64,000 nucleotides of DNA from VXNE01 sp963664635 (GTDB lineage Bacteria > Pseudomonadota > Gammaproteobacteria > Pseudomonadales > Azotimanducaceae), in contig OY761542.1 in the NCBI GenBank assembly GCA_963664635.1, positions 3,782,001 to 3,846,000 on the forward strand. The letters are read 5' to 3'. Within the stretch, counting starts at the first letter, position 1, and every line of letters begins with the position of its first letter. Made by a program: the position numbers and the translations under genes. Of the stretch, positions 43,125-52,177 are shown one piece after another. The notes beneath the pieces were generated by a model that did no database searches, had not been told where the DNA came from, and saw only the letters and a program-made list of their open reading frames with translations.

Positions 43125-44597
43125 CTACACGCCGCCCCAAAGCGCCATGTGCTTCGCGTCCAGCGACGCGTCCGCGACGTACGGCTCCCCATCGAGCACC
43201 AGCGAGCGGCGCTCGTCGGCGCGGTAGACGGGCCACTCCGGCAGCCCGGCGCCGTTGGGGTCCCCGGTCCTGGCGAACGCGAGCACGGTGTCCGACCACT
43301 TCCGGGCCAAGTCGACGACCACGGGATCGTCGCCGTCATGCATGACGATGCCGGGGCGGCCCGGGCGACTGAACGAGTTGAAGGTGAACGCGATTTCCGA
43401 GGCGTGTGTGGCGCCGAGGGAGCCTTCCATGATCGTGCTCGGCAAGTCGAAGCGATACAGCCAGCCGCAGCCGTTGGCCGCCGTGGCGGCCGCGGCGGTG
43501 TGCATGGAGGCGCGGCGGAACATGTCGTTCCAGACGTGTTCGAAGCGCCGGGTGTCGGACGCGTCCGGATAGGCGGCGCGCAGGCGTTCGAGGTACTCGG
43601 TCGGATCCGCCCCGTCCAGGCTCATTCCGGCGATCATCGGTGTTATCGCCGCATGGCCCTCCGCAGGCACCGCCAAGGACAGCAGCGTGCCTTCGTTGGC
43701 GTTGGAGCCGGCGATGTAGGGCACGCAACCGGCGCCTTTCTCCGCGATCGCCTGGGCGGTGGAACGAGTCACGATGGCGCCGTCCACGACCGCACCGAAC
43801 GGCAGGGCGCTGGCCACCTGGACGTTCAAGAGCTCCTCGCCACTCAACGAAGCCAGCTTCTCCAGCAGGTCGCCGGGATCGACCTCGAGGTGTCCGGCGA
43901 GTCCCGCCGCGATGGGTATCGGCGGCGTCGCCGCCGTGGTCCCGGAGTGGGCGATCGCCCTGTGATAGAGACCGTCCGCTGCGGGCGCCGCGATGATTGA
44001 ATTGACCGAAGCAGCGCCTGCGGATTCGCCGAACATGGTCACGTTGCCCGGATCGCCGCCATAGTCGCCGATGTTCTCCCGCACCCAGGCGAGGGCCAGG
44101 ACCTGGTCGCCGATACCGTTGGAGGCGGAGCCCCGGTAGTCGTCGCCGTAGGCGGAGAGATCGAGAAAGCCCGCGAACCCCAGGCGATAGTTGATCGTCA
44201 CGACCACCACGTCGCCCTGGGCCGCGAGCGCCGTGCCGTCGTAGTCGTAGCCGGACCCGGAGCCGAACGCGCCGCCATGAATCCAGACCAGCACCGGCCG
44301 CCGGCCGTCATCGCAGCCGGGCGTGAAGATGTTGAGAAACAGGCAGTCCTCGTCGTACGAGAACGCCGCCCCGTCGCGTCCCATGAGCTCGGTGAAGATG
44401 CCCTCGGGTTTCGCCTGCCAGGACCGGTGTCGCGCTCTCGTGGCGTCGTAGGTGCCCTGCCAGGGCCCTTCCATCCGCGCCGCCTTGAAACGGCGGTCGC
44501 CGGTGGGCGGCTGTCCGTAGCGGACGCCGAGAAAGACCTGGACACCGTCGTCGACGACGCCTTCGATGGCGCCGAGGCGCGTGTTGATCGTGGCCAT
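43125..44597 (-). CDS. type-B carboxylesterase
   Basis: A 490-residue alpha/beta hydrolase of the carboxylesterase/lipase type. The nucleophile elbow is TMFGESAGAASVNS (Ser in GESAG), preceded by VLVWIHGGAFGSGSG for the oxyanion hole and EDCLFLNIFTP. The acid is in GSNANEGTLLS and the His in LGATHASEIAFTF. There is no signal peptide, so it is likely cytosolic. Start ATG 44597 is divergent from the small antitoxin gene. The substrate ester is unknown; neighbouring ligase and oxygenases suggest degradation of an organic ester. Confidence 0.93.
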   Translation of the reverse strand: MATINTRLGAIEGVVDDGVQVFLGVRYGQPPTGDRRFKAARMEGPWQGTYDATRARHRSWQAKPEGIFTELMGRDGAAFSYDEDCLFLNIFTPGCDDGRRPVLVWIHGGAFGSGSGYDYDGTALAAQGDVVVVTINYRLGFAGFLDLSAYGDDYRGSASNGIGDQVLALAWVRENIGDYGGDPGNVTMFGESAGAASVNSIIAAPAADGLYHRAIAHSGTTAATPPIPIAAGLAGHLEVDPGDLLEKLASLSGEELLNVQVASALPFGAVVDGAIVTRSTAQAIAEKGAGCVPYIAGSNANEGTLLSLAVPAEGHAAITPMIAGMSLDGADPTEYLERLRAAYPDASDTRRFEHVWNDMFRRASMHTAAAATAANGCGWLYRFDLPSTIMEGSLGATHASEIAFTFNSFSRPGRPGIVMHDGDDPVVVDLARKWSDTVLAFARTGDPNGAGLPEWPVYRADERRSLVLDGEPYVADASLDAKHMALWGGV

Positions 44598-44721
44598 TGG
44601 GAATCGGTCTCCTGTGGTGCGTGCCGGGGCTGGCCCGGAATGGCGAACCTCTCAACGGCGTCGCGGCCCACAGTATAGTGTCGGTCCGCCACTGCGCGAG
44701 TCTCAACTTGAGTTACCTGCC

Positions 44722-44985
44722 ATGAACCAGCTGACCATCCGCGGGTTCGACCGCGATCTGGAACGCAGCATCCGGCAACTTGCCGCCAGGGAAGGGATCT
44801 CCCTGAACCGGGCGGTCCTGCGCCTGTTACGCCGAGGCGCCGGACTCGGCGAGCACGGGGCCGACGCAGACGTGGTGGGCGGGTCGCTGGATCACTTGAT
44901 CGGCATGTGGACGGCCGACGATGCGGCCGAGTTGGAGGACGCTCTCCGCGATTTCTCCCGCGTCGACCAGGCAATGTGGGAGTGA
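44722..44985 (+). CDS. ribbon-helix-helix antitoxin (FitA/VapB type)
   Basis: An 87-residue protein: MNQLTIRGFDRDLERSIRQLAAREGISLNRAVLRLLRRGAGL is a typical N-terminal ribbon-helix-helix that binds its own promoter. The acidic C-terminal part (LIGMWTADDAAELEDALRDFSRVD) would bind a PIN toxin. Start ATG 44722. The expected toxin overlaps its end as GTGA but is cut off after about nine codons, so the antitoxin is orphaned. Confidence 0.82.
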   Translation: MNQLTIRGFDRDLERSIRQLAAREGISLNRAVLRLLRRGAGLGEHGADADVVGGSLDHLIGMWTADDAAELEDALRDFSRVDQAMWE

Positions 44986-45011
44986 GGGTTCTTCTCGACT
45001 CCAACGCACGG
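44982..45011 (+). pseudogene. nine-codon stump of a VapC/FitB PIN toxin
   Basis: GTG 44982 overlaps the antitoxin stop and reads MRVLLDSNA, the invariant first strand of a PIN nuclease including the active-site Asp. No PIN sequence follows; the hicB stop lies at 45012. Everything from residue ~10 onward has been deleted. Confidence 0.7.
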
Positions 45012-45413
45012 TCATGTCCCGTCGATCTCGTGCCGCGCCGCGGTCGCCAGAAACACCGAACGGGTCATCCGGCGCTGCCTGGCCTCGTCGTCGATGGCCT
45101 CGAGCAGGCCGCGGTCGAGAGAGATGTTGACCCGCCGCGACGATCCCCGGTCCAGGAGGAGCGGTATCAACACGAAGTCGGCGCCCTCCCGCCAGTCCGC
45201 AAGGTCCGGGTCGGCCTTGATGGCGTCGATCGACCGCGGCTGTGGAATCGGCTCGCCGTCGTCCGCAAGGCCCTCGACGTGGAACGCCAAGGCCTCGCTG
45301 CCGTGCCGGACGGCGTCATCCACGGTATCGCCCACCGAGACACAGCCCGGGAAGTCGGGGAAGCTCACGCCATAACCGGCCTCGTCCCGGTGGATAAAGG
45401 AAACGTAGCGCAT
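45012..45413 (-). CDS. hicB: HicB-family antitoxin
   Basis: A 133-residue HicB: MRYVSFIHRDEAGYGVSFPDFPGCVSVGDTVDDAVRHGSEALAFHVEGLADDGEPIPQPRS is the partially degraded RNase-H-like N-domain, and ISLDRGLLEAIDDEARQRRMTRSVFLATAARHEI is a C-terminal ribbon-helix-helix. ATG 45413 is behind AAGGAGG. The partner toxin upstream is only a C-terminal fragment (next entry). Confidence 0.9.
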   Translation of the reverse strand: MRYVSFIHRDEAGYGVSFPDFPGCVSVGDTVDDAVRHGSEALAFHVEGLADDGEPIPQPRSIDAIKADPDLADWREGADFVLIPLLLDRGSSRRVNISLDRGLLEAIDDEARQRRMTRSVFLATAARHEIDGT

Positions 45414-45426
45414 GGGTTCGTCCTCC

Positions 45427-45549
45427 TTACGCGTTCCAACCTGCCTGCCGGCAAATCGAAGCCACCGTACCGCGCGGGACATCCTTGTTCGGGTGCGGCA
45501 CCGTGACCCGCCCCGACTTGGCGGCGTGCGTGCGCGACGCGCCATGGGC
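45427..45549 (-). pseudogene. C-terminal fragment of a HicA toxin
   Basis: In the frame ending TAA at 45427 the minus strand reads KSGRVTVPHPNKDVPRGTVASICRQAGWNA, the conserved C-terminal half of HicA, directly before hicB as in hicAB operons. The N-terminal half has no start or coding sequence, and the usual GSHH active-site motif reads GASRTH. The toxin cannot be active as written. Confidence 0.7.
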
Positions 45550-45738
45550 CGAGCGCGAGCCCGGCAGGGCCGCGGGCCAGCAACACTACATGAAGTACGC
45601 CCTGCCGGCTGGAGCGACCGCAAGCCTGTACGTTGCGCGTCCGACTCCTCGCCCCCGACGCACGGGCCACCGTCGCCCCATTTGAACCTCCCGAACCCAA
45701 CGCATTAGCATGCTGGCCCAATATCCAGGAGACCCCCC

Positions 45739-46590
45739 ATGACCGAGTCCACCGAGTACGTCCCACCCAAAGTCTGGAAATGGGAAGCCGAGAGCGGCGG
45801 CCGCTTCGCCAGCATCAACCGGCCCATCGCCGGCCCGACCCATGACAAGGAGCTGCCCGTCGGCAAGCATCCGCTGCAGCTCTACTCCCTCGGAACGCCC
45901 AACGGCGTGAAGGCGACGATCCTGCTGGAGGAGCTCCTGGCGCTCGGCATCGAGGAGGCGGAGTACGACGCCTGGCTCATCAACATCGGCGAGGGAGACC
46001 AGTTCGGCAGCGGGTTCGTCGACATCAACCCGAACTCGAAGATCCCCGGCCTGCTCGACCGCGGCACGTCACCGCCCACGCGCGTGTTCGAGTCCGCCGC
46101 GATTCTTCTCTACCTGGCGGAGAAGTTCGACGCGTTCGTCCCGGCGGGCGGCACGGAGCGGGCGGAGTGCCTGTCCTGGCTGTTCTGGCAGATGGGGTCC
46201 GCACCCTATCTCGGCGGCGGCTTCGGCCATTTCTACGCCTACGCACCGGAGAAGTTCGAGTACCCCATCGACCGCTACGCCATGGAGGTCAAGCGCCAGC
46301 TCGACGTGCTCGACCGGAATCTCGCATCGCGGCCGTTCCTCTGCGGCGAGGCGTACAACATCGCCGACATGGCGACGTATCCCTGGTACGGGCAGCTCGT
46401 GCTGAACGGTCTCTACGACTCGAAGGAGTTCCTCCAGGTGGAGTCCTACGCGAACGTGGTCCGATGGGCGCAGGAGATCCACGACCGGCCGGCCGTGAAA
46501 CGCGGCAGAAGGGTGAATCGCCCCGGCGGGAGCGGCGTCCGGGAACGGCATGACGCGAGCGACCTCGATGCGCTCGAGTCGGGAGCATGA
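45739..46590 (+). CDS. YghU-type glutathione S-transferase
   Basis: A 283-residue nu-class GST/disulfide reductase: YVPPKVWKWEAESGGRFASINRPIAGPTHDKELPVG is the YghU N-terminal extension, then the thioredoxin-fold PLQLYSLGTPNGVKATILLEEL and FVDINPNSKIPGLLDR, and the helical domain CLSWLFWQMGSAPYLGGGFGHFYAYAPEKFEYPIDR. Start ATG 45739. The stop overlaps the next gene as ATGA, so it is co-translated with the sulfatase. Peroxide or disulfide detoxification is the family's role. Confidence 0.92.
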   Translation: MTESTEYVPPKVWKWEAESGGRFASINRPIAGPTHDKELPVGKHPLQLYSLGTPNGVKATILLEELLALGIEEAEYDAWLINIGEGDQFGSGFVDINPNSKIPGLLDRGTSPPTRVFESAAILLYLAEKFDAFVPAGGTERAECLSWLFWQMGSAPYLGGGFGHFYAYAPEKFEYPIDRYAMEVKRQLDVLDRNLASRPFLCGEAYNIADMATYPWYGQLVLNGLYDSKEFLQVESYANVVRWAQEIHDRPAVKRGRRVNRPGGSGVRERHDASDLDALESGA

Positions 46591-48863
46591 GCTACCGGCA
46601 TCCGTCGGGAGAGGATTTCGGCGGCCGCATCGGGCGCACCGTTCATGAATCGGAACCCTGGTGGCCGGACGCGACGATTCCCAGGGACAAGCCGAATGTC
46701 GTGCTGGTCGTGCTCGACGACACCGGCTACGCACACTTCGGCTGTTACGGCTCGAGCATCGAGACCCCCAACATCGACCGGCTGGCGGAGAACGGGCTCC
46801 GCTACACCAACTTCCACACCACCGCCCTGTGCTCGCCCACCCGGGCGTGCCTGCTCACCGGCCGCAACCACCATGCCGTCGGGATGCGGGGCATCTCCAA
46901 CATGGACACCGGCTTCCCCAACATGCGCGGGTTCCTGCCGGGAACGGCCGCGACGCTGGCCGACGTGCTGCGCGAGGCCGGTTACGGCACCTACGCGGCG
47001 GGCAAGTGGCACCTGACGCCGATGGCGGAGTCCACGGCCGCCGGACCCTTCCACAACTGGCCCCTGCAGCGCGGCTTCGACCGGTTCTACGGGTTCATGC
47101 AGGGCGAGACGGACCAGTTCTACCCGGAGCTCACGAGCGACAACCACCACGTCGAGGCGCCGGCCGGCCCCGACGAGGGCTACCACGTCTCCGAGGACAT
47201 CGTCGACCGCTCGATCGGTTTCCTGCGTGACCAGGTGTCGCTGGCGCCGGAGCGGCCCTTCTTCCTGTACGTGGCTTTCGGCGCCACGCACTCGCCGCAC
47301 CAGGCGCCCCGGGAGTACCTTGACAAGTACCGGGGCCGGTTCGATGCCGGGTGGGATGCCCTGCGCCAGGAATGGTTCGCGCGTCAGAAACGCCTGGGCG
47401 TGATTCCGGAGTCGACCGGCCTCGCGCCGCTGAACCCGGGCGTGCGGCCCTGGGACGAGTTGAGCGACAACGAGCGACGGTTCGCCGCCCGGCTCACCGA
47501 GGCGTTCGCCGCGCAGCTCGACCACACCGATGCCCAGATCGGGCGCCTCGTGCGCTTTCTCGAGGAGATCGACCGCCTGGACGACACGCTGCTGATCGTC
47601 ATGTCCGACAACGGTGCGAGCCAGGAAGGCGGGCCCACCGGCGTCTTCGACGAGATGCGCTGGTTCAACGGCATGGCGGAAGACGTCGACCAGGCGGTGC
47701 AGCGACTCGACGACATCGGCGGCCCGGAGAGCCACTCCAACGTCCCCTGGGGATGGTCCCAGGTCGGCAACACGCCGCTCAAGTGGTACAAGCAGAACAC
47801 GCATGGCGGCGGAGTCCGCGACCCGCTGGTCTTCCACTGGCCCGTGGGGTTGAGCGACGCCGGTTCGATGCGGCGCCCGTTCTGCCATGCCATCGACATC
47901 ATGCCGACGGTCCTGGAACTCGCCGGGACCGCAGCGCCGGCGCAGTTTCGCGGTGTCGAGCAGATGCCCCTGCACGGCGCCTCGCTCGCCGCGAGTCTCG
48001 CATCGGCCGACGCTGCTCCCGCGCGCTCCGTGCAGTACTTCGAGATGCTCGGACACCGGGGCATCTGGCACGACGGCTGGAAGGCGGTGACGCACCACGA
48101 CCGCGGGACCGCCTTCGACGACGACCGCTGGGAGCTCTACCACCTGGAGGAGGATTTCTCCGAGACGAACGACCTCGCGGAGCAACATCCGGAGCGTCTC
48201 CAGCAGATGATCGACCTGTGGTGGCAGGAGGCCGAGAAGCACGGCGTCCTGCCCCTCGACGACCGCGCCGCCGCCCAGGCGTTCCGCGCCGCGCGCCGGC
48301 CCGGGCTGCCCGCGTCGCGGGACGTGTTCGTCTACTACCCGCCGGTGTCCCACATCGTCGCGGACGCCTGTCCCTCGGCGGCGCGCGGCTGGACCACCGA
48401 GGTCACCCTCGAGCACCCCGCGTCGGGCGGCGACGGCGCGCTGGTCAATCGCGGCACCCTCAACTCCGGCTTCGCGCTCTACGTACGGGAAGGCCGGCTG
48501 CACTTCGACTACAACTGCTTCCACGCGCACACCGTCGTCGCGGCGCCATCCGCGTTGCCGGCCGGAGAACACGTGGTGGCGGTGGAGGTCGAGCGGCAGG
48601 CGGGGCGCCGGGCCGCCGTGCGTCTGCGCGTCGACGGCGCGCTGCAGGCGGACGGGGAGATCCCCCTGCTGCTCGGCATGCTGTCGAGCACCGGCATGGA
48701 CCTCGGCCGGGCCATGGCCCCCGTCAATCGCGACTATCATCCACCGTTCGCCTATGCCGGGAGGATCCGGAAGGTCCGGTTCGAGGTGGCGGCCCGGCGC
48801 ACGCGGCAGGACCGGGCCGAGGAGGCGGAACGCGAAGCCAGGGCCGCCATGACGCGGCAGTAA
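46587..48863 (+). CDS. arylsulfatase-type sulfatase
   Basis: A 758-residue sulfatase. It has the metal site VVLVVLDDTGYAHFGCYGSS, the formylglycine motif ALCSPTRACLLTGRNHHAVG (CxPxR, Cys converted after translation), AAGKWHLTP, and VMSDNGASQEGGPTG. The C-terminal ~150 residues (VTLEHPASGGDGALVNRG, HFDYNCFHAHTVVAA) form a lectin-like beta domain. The ATG overlaps the GST stop (ATGA). There is no signal peptide, unlike most periplasmic sulfatases, so the site of action is open. A sulfatase-maturing enzyme is not visible in the window. Confidence 0.92.
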   Translation: MSYRHPSGEDFGGRIGRTVHESEPWWPDATIPRDKPNVVLVVLDDTGYAHFGCYGSSIETPNIDRLAENGLRYTNFHTTALCSPTRACLLTGRNHHAVGMRGISNMDTGFPNMRGFLPGTAATLADVLREAGYGTYAAGKWHLTPMAESTAAGPFHNWPLQRGFDRFYGFMQGETDQFYPELTSDNHHVEAPAGPDEGYHVSEDIVDRSIGFLRDQVSLAPERPFFLYVAFGATHSPHQAPREYLDKYRGRFDAGWDALRQEWFARQKRLGVIPESTGLAPLNPGVRPWDELSDNERRFAARLTEAFAAQLDHTDAQIGRLVRFLEEIDRLDDTLLIVMSDNGASQEGGPTGVFDEMRWFNGMAEDVDQAVQRLDDIGGPESHSNVPWGWSQVGNTPLKWYKQNTHGGGVRDPLVFHWPVGLSDAGSMRRPFCHAIDIMPTVLELAGTAAPAQFRGVEQMPLHGASLAASLASADAAPARSVQYFEMLGHRGIWHDGWKAVTHHDRGTAFDDDRWELYHLEEDFSETNDLAEQHPERLQQMIDLWWQEAEKHGVLPLDDRAAAQAFRAARRPGLPASRDVFVYYPPVSHIVADACPSAARGWTTEVTLEHPASGGDGALVNRGTLNSGFALYVREGRLHFDYNCFHAHTVVAAPSALPAGEHVVAVEVERQAGRRAAVRLRVDGALQADGEIPLLLGMLSSTGMDLGRAMAPVNRDYHPPFAYAGRIRKVRFEVAARRTRQDRAEEAEREARAAMTRQ

Positions 48864-48900
48864 CCCCCACGGCTCCCCGGGCCGAAGGAGACGAGATTCG

Positions 48901-50727
48901 ATGAACGGAAATCTGACGATGCGCGCGCTGGTCGCCACGGGCGCACTGACCCCGGGCGCGGGGCTGCATGCCGCCGAAGGCGCGTCGCTGAACGTCTACT
49001 TCGGCGATCTGCACCTGCACACGGCCTACTCGAACGACGCTTACGCGCTCGGCACCGAGCGGACGCCGGACAGCTCCTACCGCTATGCGAAGGGCGAGCC
49101 CATGGCCACGCCGGACGGGGGCAGCGTGCGCATCGACACGCCCCTCGACTTCCTCGCGGTGACCGACCACGCCGAGTTTCTCGGCGCCATGCAGGCGATC
49201 GGCGCCCCCGGCGGCGAGTACGCGGACACCGAGCTCGGCCGGATGCTGCGCGTTCAGGATGACGATCCGGACGGCGGGCTCTTCTCCGGCACGCGCCTGG
49301 AGGTGTTCATGACGTTCGCGCGCGCTCTGGGCACCGGCGAGAGCCCCCCGGGCTTTGCGATACCGGAGCGGGAGCGCACCATCTGGCGCGGCATCGTCGA
49401 AACCGCGGACGCGCACTACGAGCCCGGCGTGTTCACCACGTTCGCCGCCTACGAGTGGACCAGCGCGTTGCCGCGTTCGCCCGACGCACCAGGCCGCGGC
49501 AACATGCATCGCAACGTGATCTTCGAGGGCACGGACGCGCTGCCGCACCCCTTCTCCTCGGTGGACTCGCCGCACCCCGAAGATCTCTGGACCTACCTCG
49601 AACGTCAGCGCATGCGCGGGGTGGACGTACTGGCGATCCCCCACAACCCGAACGTCAGCGACGGGCTGATGTTCCGGGACGCCGACTCGTTCGGCGAGCC
49701 CATCGACGACGACTACGCGGCGCGCCGGACGTGGAACGAGCCGCTCGTGGAGGTGACGCAGCAGAAGGGTACCTCCGAGACCCATCCGCTGCTCTCGCCC
49801 AACGACGAGTTCGCGGACTTCGAACTGTTCACCGAACTCCTCGTCACGAACGTCAGGGGTCAGGTGCCGGGCAGCTACGTGCGCGAGGCGTACCGGAACG
49901 GGATCGCACGCGAGGCCAGGGACGGGTTCAACCCCTTTCAGTTCGGTCTCGTCGGCGCCACGGACTTCCACAACGCCCTCACCTCCGTGGGCGAGGACCA
50001 GACGCAGGTGGATCCGCAACCACCGACGACGCGCAGGAATCCGAACCTGTGGGGCGGACTGCCGCGCCAGGCGTTCAGCAGCGCCGGGCTCACCGGCGTT
50101 TGGGCCGAGGAGAACACGCGCGAGGCGATCTTCGCGGCGTTCCGCCGGCGGGAGACCTATGCGACCACCGGTCCGCGCCTGCGGGTGCGCCTGTTCGGCG
50201 GCTGGTCGTATCCGGCCGGGCTCCAGGACGATCCCGACTGGGCGGCCGAGGCCCGCGCGGGCGGCGTGCCGATGGGCGGCACGCTGGAGGGCCCGGGCAC
50301 CGCCGCGCCGGCGTTCGCGGTGGAGGCCCTGAAAGATGCGCGCGGGGCCAACCTGGACCGCGTGCAGATCGTGAAGGGCTGGGTGGCCGACGGCGAGAGC
50401 CACGAGCGGATCTACGACGTCGCCCTCTCCGGCGGGCGCACGGTCGGAGACGACGGCGGCGTCGCGCCCGTCGGCAACACCGTCGACGTGGCCGAGGCGA
50501 CCTACGCCAACACCATCGGCGCCGCCGAGCTCAGGACCGTCTGGCGCGACCCGGACTTCAATCCCGGCCAGCACGCGTTCTACTACGCGCGCGTCCTCGA
50601 GATCCCCACCCCGCGCTGGCCGACCTACGACGCCGCGGCCCGCGGCGACGCGCCGCGCGACGACGTGCCGGCGACGCTGCAGGAACGGGCGTTCACGTCG
50701 CCCATCTGGTATCGGCCCGGCCGGTAG
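48901..50727 (+). CDS. DUF3604 protein (PHP-like)
   Basis: A 608-residue DUF3604 family protein. A short signal peptide-like start (LTMRALVATGALTPGAGLHAAEGA) suggests export. NVYFGDLHLHTAYSNDAYALG is the PHP-type metal region, followed by DFLAVTDHAEFLG, RGVDVLAIPHNPNVSDG, LVGATDFHNAL and TYATTGPRLRV. The enzyme activity is not known to me; PHP folds often hydrolyse phosphoesters. It follows the sulfatase by 37 bp and probably shares its operon. Its TAG stop lies inside a hairpin repeat. Confidence 0.9.
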   Translation: MNGNLTMRALVATGALTPGAGLHAAEGASLNVYFGDLHLHTAYSNDAYALGTERTPDSSYRYAKGEPMATPDGGSVRIDTPLDFLAVTDHAEFLGAMQAIGAPGGEYADTELGRMLRVQDDDPDGGLFSGTRLEVFMTFARALGTGESPPGFAIPERERTIWRGIVETADAHYEPGVFTTFAAYEWTSALPRSPDAPGRGNMHRNVIFEGTDALPHPFSSVDSPHPEDLWTYLERQRMRGVDVLAIPHNPNVSDGLMFRDADSFGEPIDDDYAARRTWNEPLVEVTQQKGTSETHPLLSPNDEFADFELFTELLVTNVRGQVPGSYVREAYRNGIAREARDGFNPFQFGLVGATDFHNALTSVGEDQTQVDPQPPTTRRNPNLWGGLPRQAFSSAGLTGVWAEENTREAIFAAFRRRETYATTGPRLRVRLFGGWSYPAGLQDDPDWAAEARAGGVPMGGTLEGPGTAAPAFAVEALKDARGANLDRVQIVKGWVADGESHERIYDVALSGGRTVGDDGGVAPVGNTVDVAEATYANTIGAAELRTVWRDPDFNPGQHAFYYARVLEIPTPRWPTYDAAARGDAPRDDVPATLQERAFTSPIWYRPGR

Positions 50728-50748
50728 GGGCGGCCCTCGTGGCCGCCC
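50724..50748 (+). repeat. hairpin repeat at the stop codon of the DUF3604 gene
   Basis: GTAGGGGCGG... with stem GGGCGGCC paired with GGCCGCCC around a five-base loop; the TAG is the gene's stop. It belongs to the same family as the minus-strand hairpin ending at 10109. Confidence 0.6.
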
Positions 50749-50776
50749 GCGCCGAGGCGTTGCACGCATTCGGAAC

Positions 50777-50801
50777 GGGAGGGGACGAGCCCCTCCCCTA
50801 C
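50777..50801 (-). repeat. hairpin repeat at the stop codon of the CoA-transferase gene
   Basis: On the minus strand it opens GTAGGGGAGG and forms a stem GGAGGGG/CCCCTCC around a short loop. It faces the hairpin at 50724-50748 in the 70-bp gap between two convergent genes and abuts the second gene's end. Confidence 0.55.
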
Positions 50802-52033
50802 CCTACCCTCCCCGACCCGCCGAACCGACCAGGGTCGCCGATGGCGCCCGCGCCGCGCAGGTTGGCGAGGCGCTCGCCGGACAAGCCGAGTTCCTCGGCC
50901 AGCAGTGCGTCCGTGTGCTCCCCGAGTCGTGGCGGCTGGCGCAGCGCGACCTGCGACTCGGACAGGCGCGGCGCGAAGCCGAGCATCGGCACGTCTCCGT
51001 GCACGGGCAGTTCCATGCGGTGGACGAAACCCCTGGCACGCAGATGTCCGTCCTCGTGCAGGTCGCGGGTGTCGAGGGTGGCCGAGCACGGCACGCCGGC
51101 CGCGGCGATCGTCTCCATGGCCTCGTACTTCGTGCGCGTGCCGCACCACTCCTCGATCTCCTGCTGGAGGGCCGGCGCGTTCCGCACGCGGGCCTCCATG
51201 TCCTCGAAGCGAGGATCGATCAGGAGGTCCGGGCGGTCCATGGCGGCGCAGAGACCGTCCCAGTGGCCGGCCGTGATGGGCATCAGGTAGACGTAGTCGT
51301 TCGGTCCGAAGGGCTTGCACGGATAGAGGTCCACCGGTGGCAATCCGCCGGCGTTGCCGGTGCGGCCGGCCGCGCGGGTACCCCATTCCGAACCGATGAA
51401 GGTACGGGTGCGCACGTAGTACGTCATGGCCTCCTGCATCGACACCTCGATCTGCTGGCCGACTCCAGTGCGCTGCTTCTGGACGTAGGCGGCCAGGATC
51501 GCCATCGCCATCTGCACGCCGGTGCCGGCGTCGCCCGTCGTGGACCCCGGCATCATCGGCGGTCCATCCGCCTCGCCGGTGACCGAAAAGGCGCCGGCCG
51601 CGGCCTGCGCGATCATGTCCATGCAGCGATAGCCGGCGTACGGGCCGTCGGTCCCGAACCCCTTGATGCGCGCGTAGATGATCCCGGGATGAACCGCCCG
51701 CAGGTCCTCGTAGGCGACGCCGAGCTTCTCCACCACGCCCGGGCCGTAGTTCTCGACGAACACGTCGAACCTCGGCACGAGCTCCAGAAAGAGCGCGCGG
51801 CCCTCGTCGGAACGCAGGTTCAGCGCGATGCTGCGCTTGTTCGCGTTCCAGGCGCAGAAGTACGCGGAGTAGTCCAGGTTTCCCGTGCGTCCGACGCCCC
51901 GGCCCGGGTCGCCGTACTCGGGCGCCTCGACCTTGACGACGTCGGCCCCGAGCCACGCGAGCGCCTGCGTGCACGAGGTGCCGGCCTCGTACTGGGTCAT
52001 GTCGAGAATGCGCATGCCATCGAGGGCGGCCAT
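50798..52033 (-). CDS. class III CoA-transferase (CaiB/BaiF family)
   Basis: A 411-residue enzyme that moves CoA between carboxylic acids. The N-terminus AALDGMRILDMTQYEAGTSCTQALAWLGADVVKVEAPEYGDPGR and the catalytic Asp in GSTTGDAGTGVQMAMAILAAY are family marks; the C-terminus ends in a Gly-rich tail near a hairpin repeat. Start ATG 52033. Substrate unknown. Family members serve carnitine, bile-acid and organic-acid catabolism. Confidence 0.93.
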   Translation of the reverse strand: MAALDGMRILDMTQYEAGTSCTQALAWLGADVVKVEAPEYGDPGRGVGRTGNLDYSAYFCAWNANKRSIALNLRSDEGRALFLELVPRFDVFVENYGPGVVEKLGVAYEDLRAVHPGIIYARIKGFGTDGPYAGYRCMDMIAQAAAGAFSVTGEADGPPMMPGSTTGDAGTGVQMAMAILAAYVQKQRTGVGQQIEVSMQEAMTYYVRTRTFIGSEWGTRAAGRTGNAGGLPPVDLYPCKPFGPNDYVYLMPITAGHWDGLCAAMDRPDLLIDPRFEDMEARVRNAPALQQEIEEWCGTRTKYEAMETIAAAGVPCSATLDTRDLHEDGHLRARGFVHRMELPVHGDVPMLGFAPRLSESQVALRQPPRLGEHTDALLAEELGLSGERLANLRGAGAIGDPGRFGGSGRVG

Positions 52034-52177
52034 GGAGTAACCCCGCTACGAGTAGAGGGTGGTATTGAACGCCCGGCACGGCATCGGATCAACTTTCGGT
52101 TGCCCGCCGCCCGGGGGAGCTTGCCAGGGATCGCCGCCCGGCCTGACGGGCGCGCGACGCCCGTCACCGCCCGCACG

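Noticed and set aside
45094..45685. Short plus-strand frames in the HicAB region
   Set aside because: They are reverse-strand shadows of hicB and its hicA fragment.
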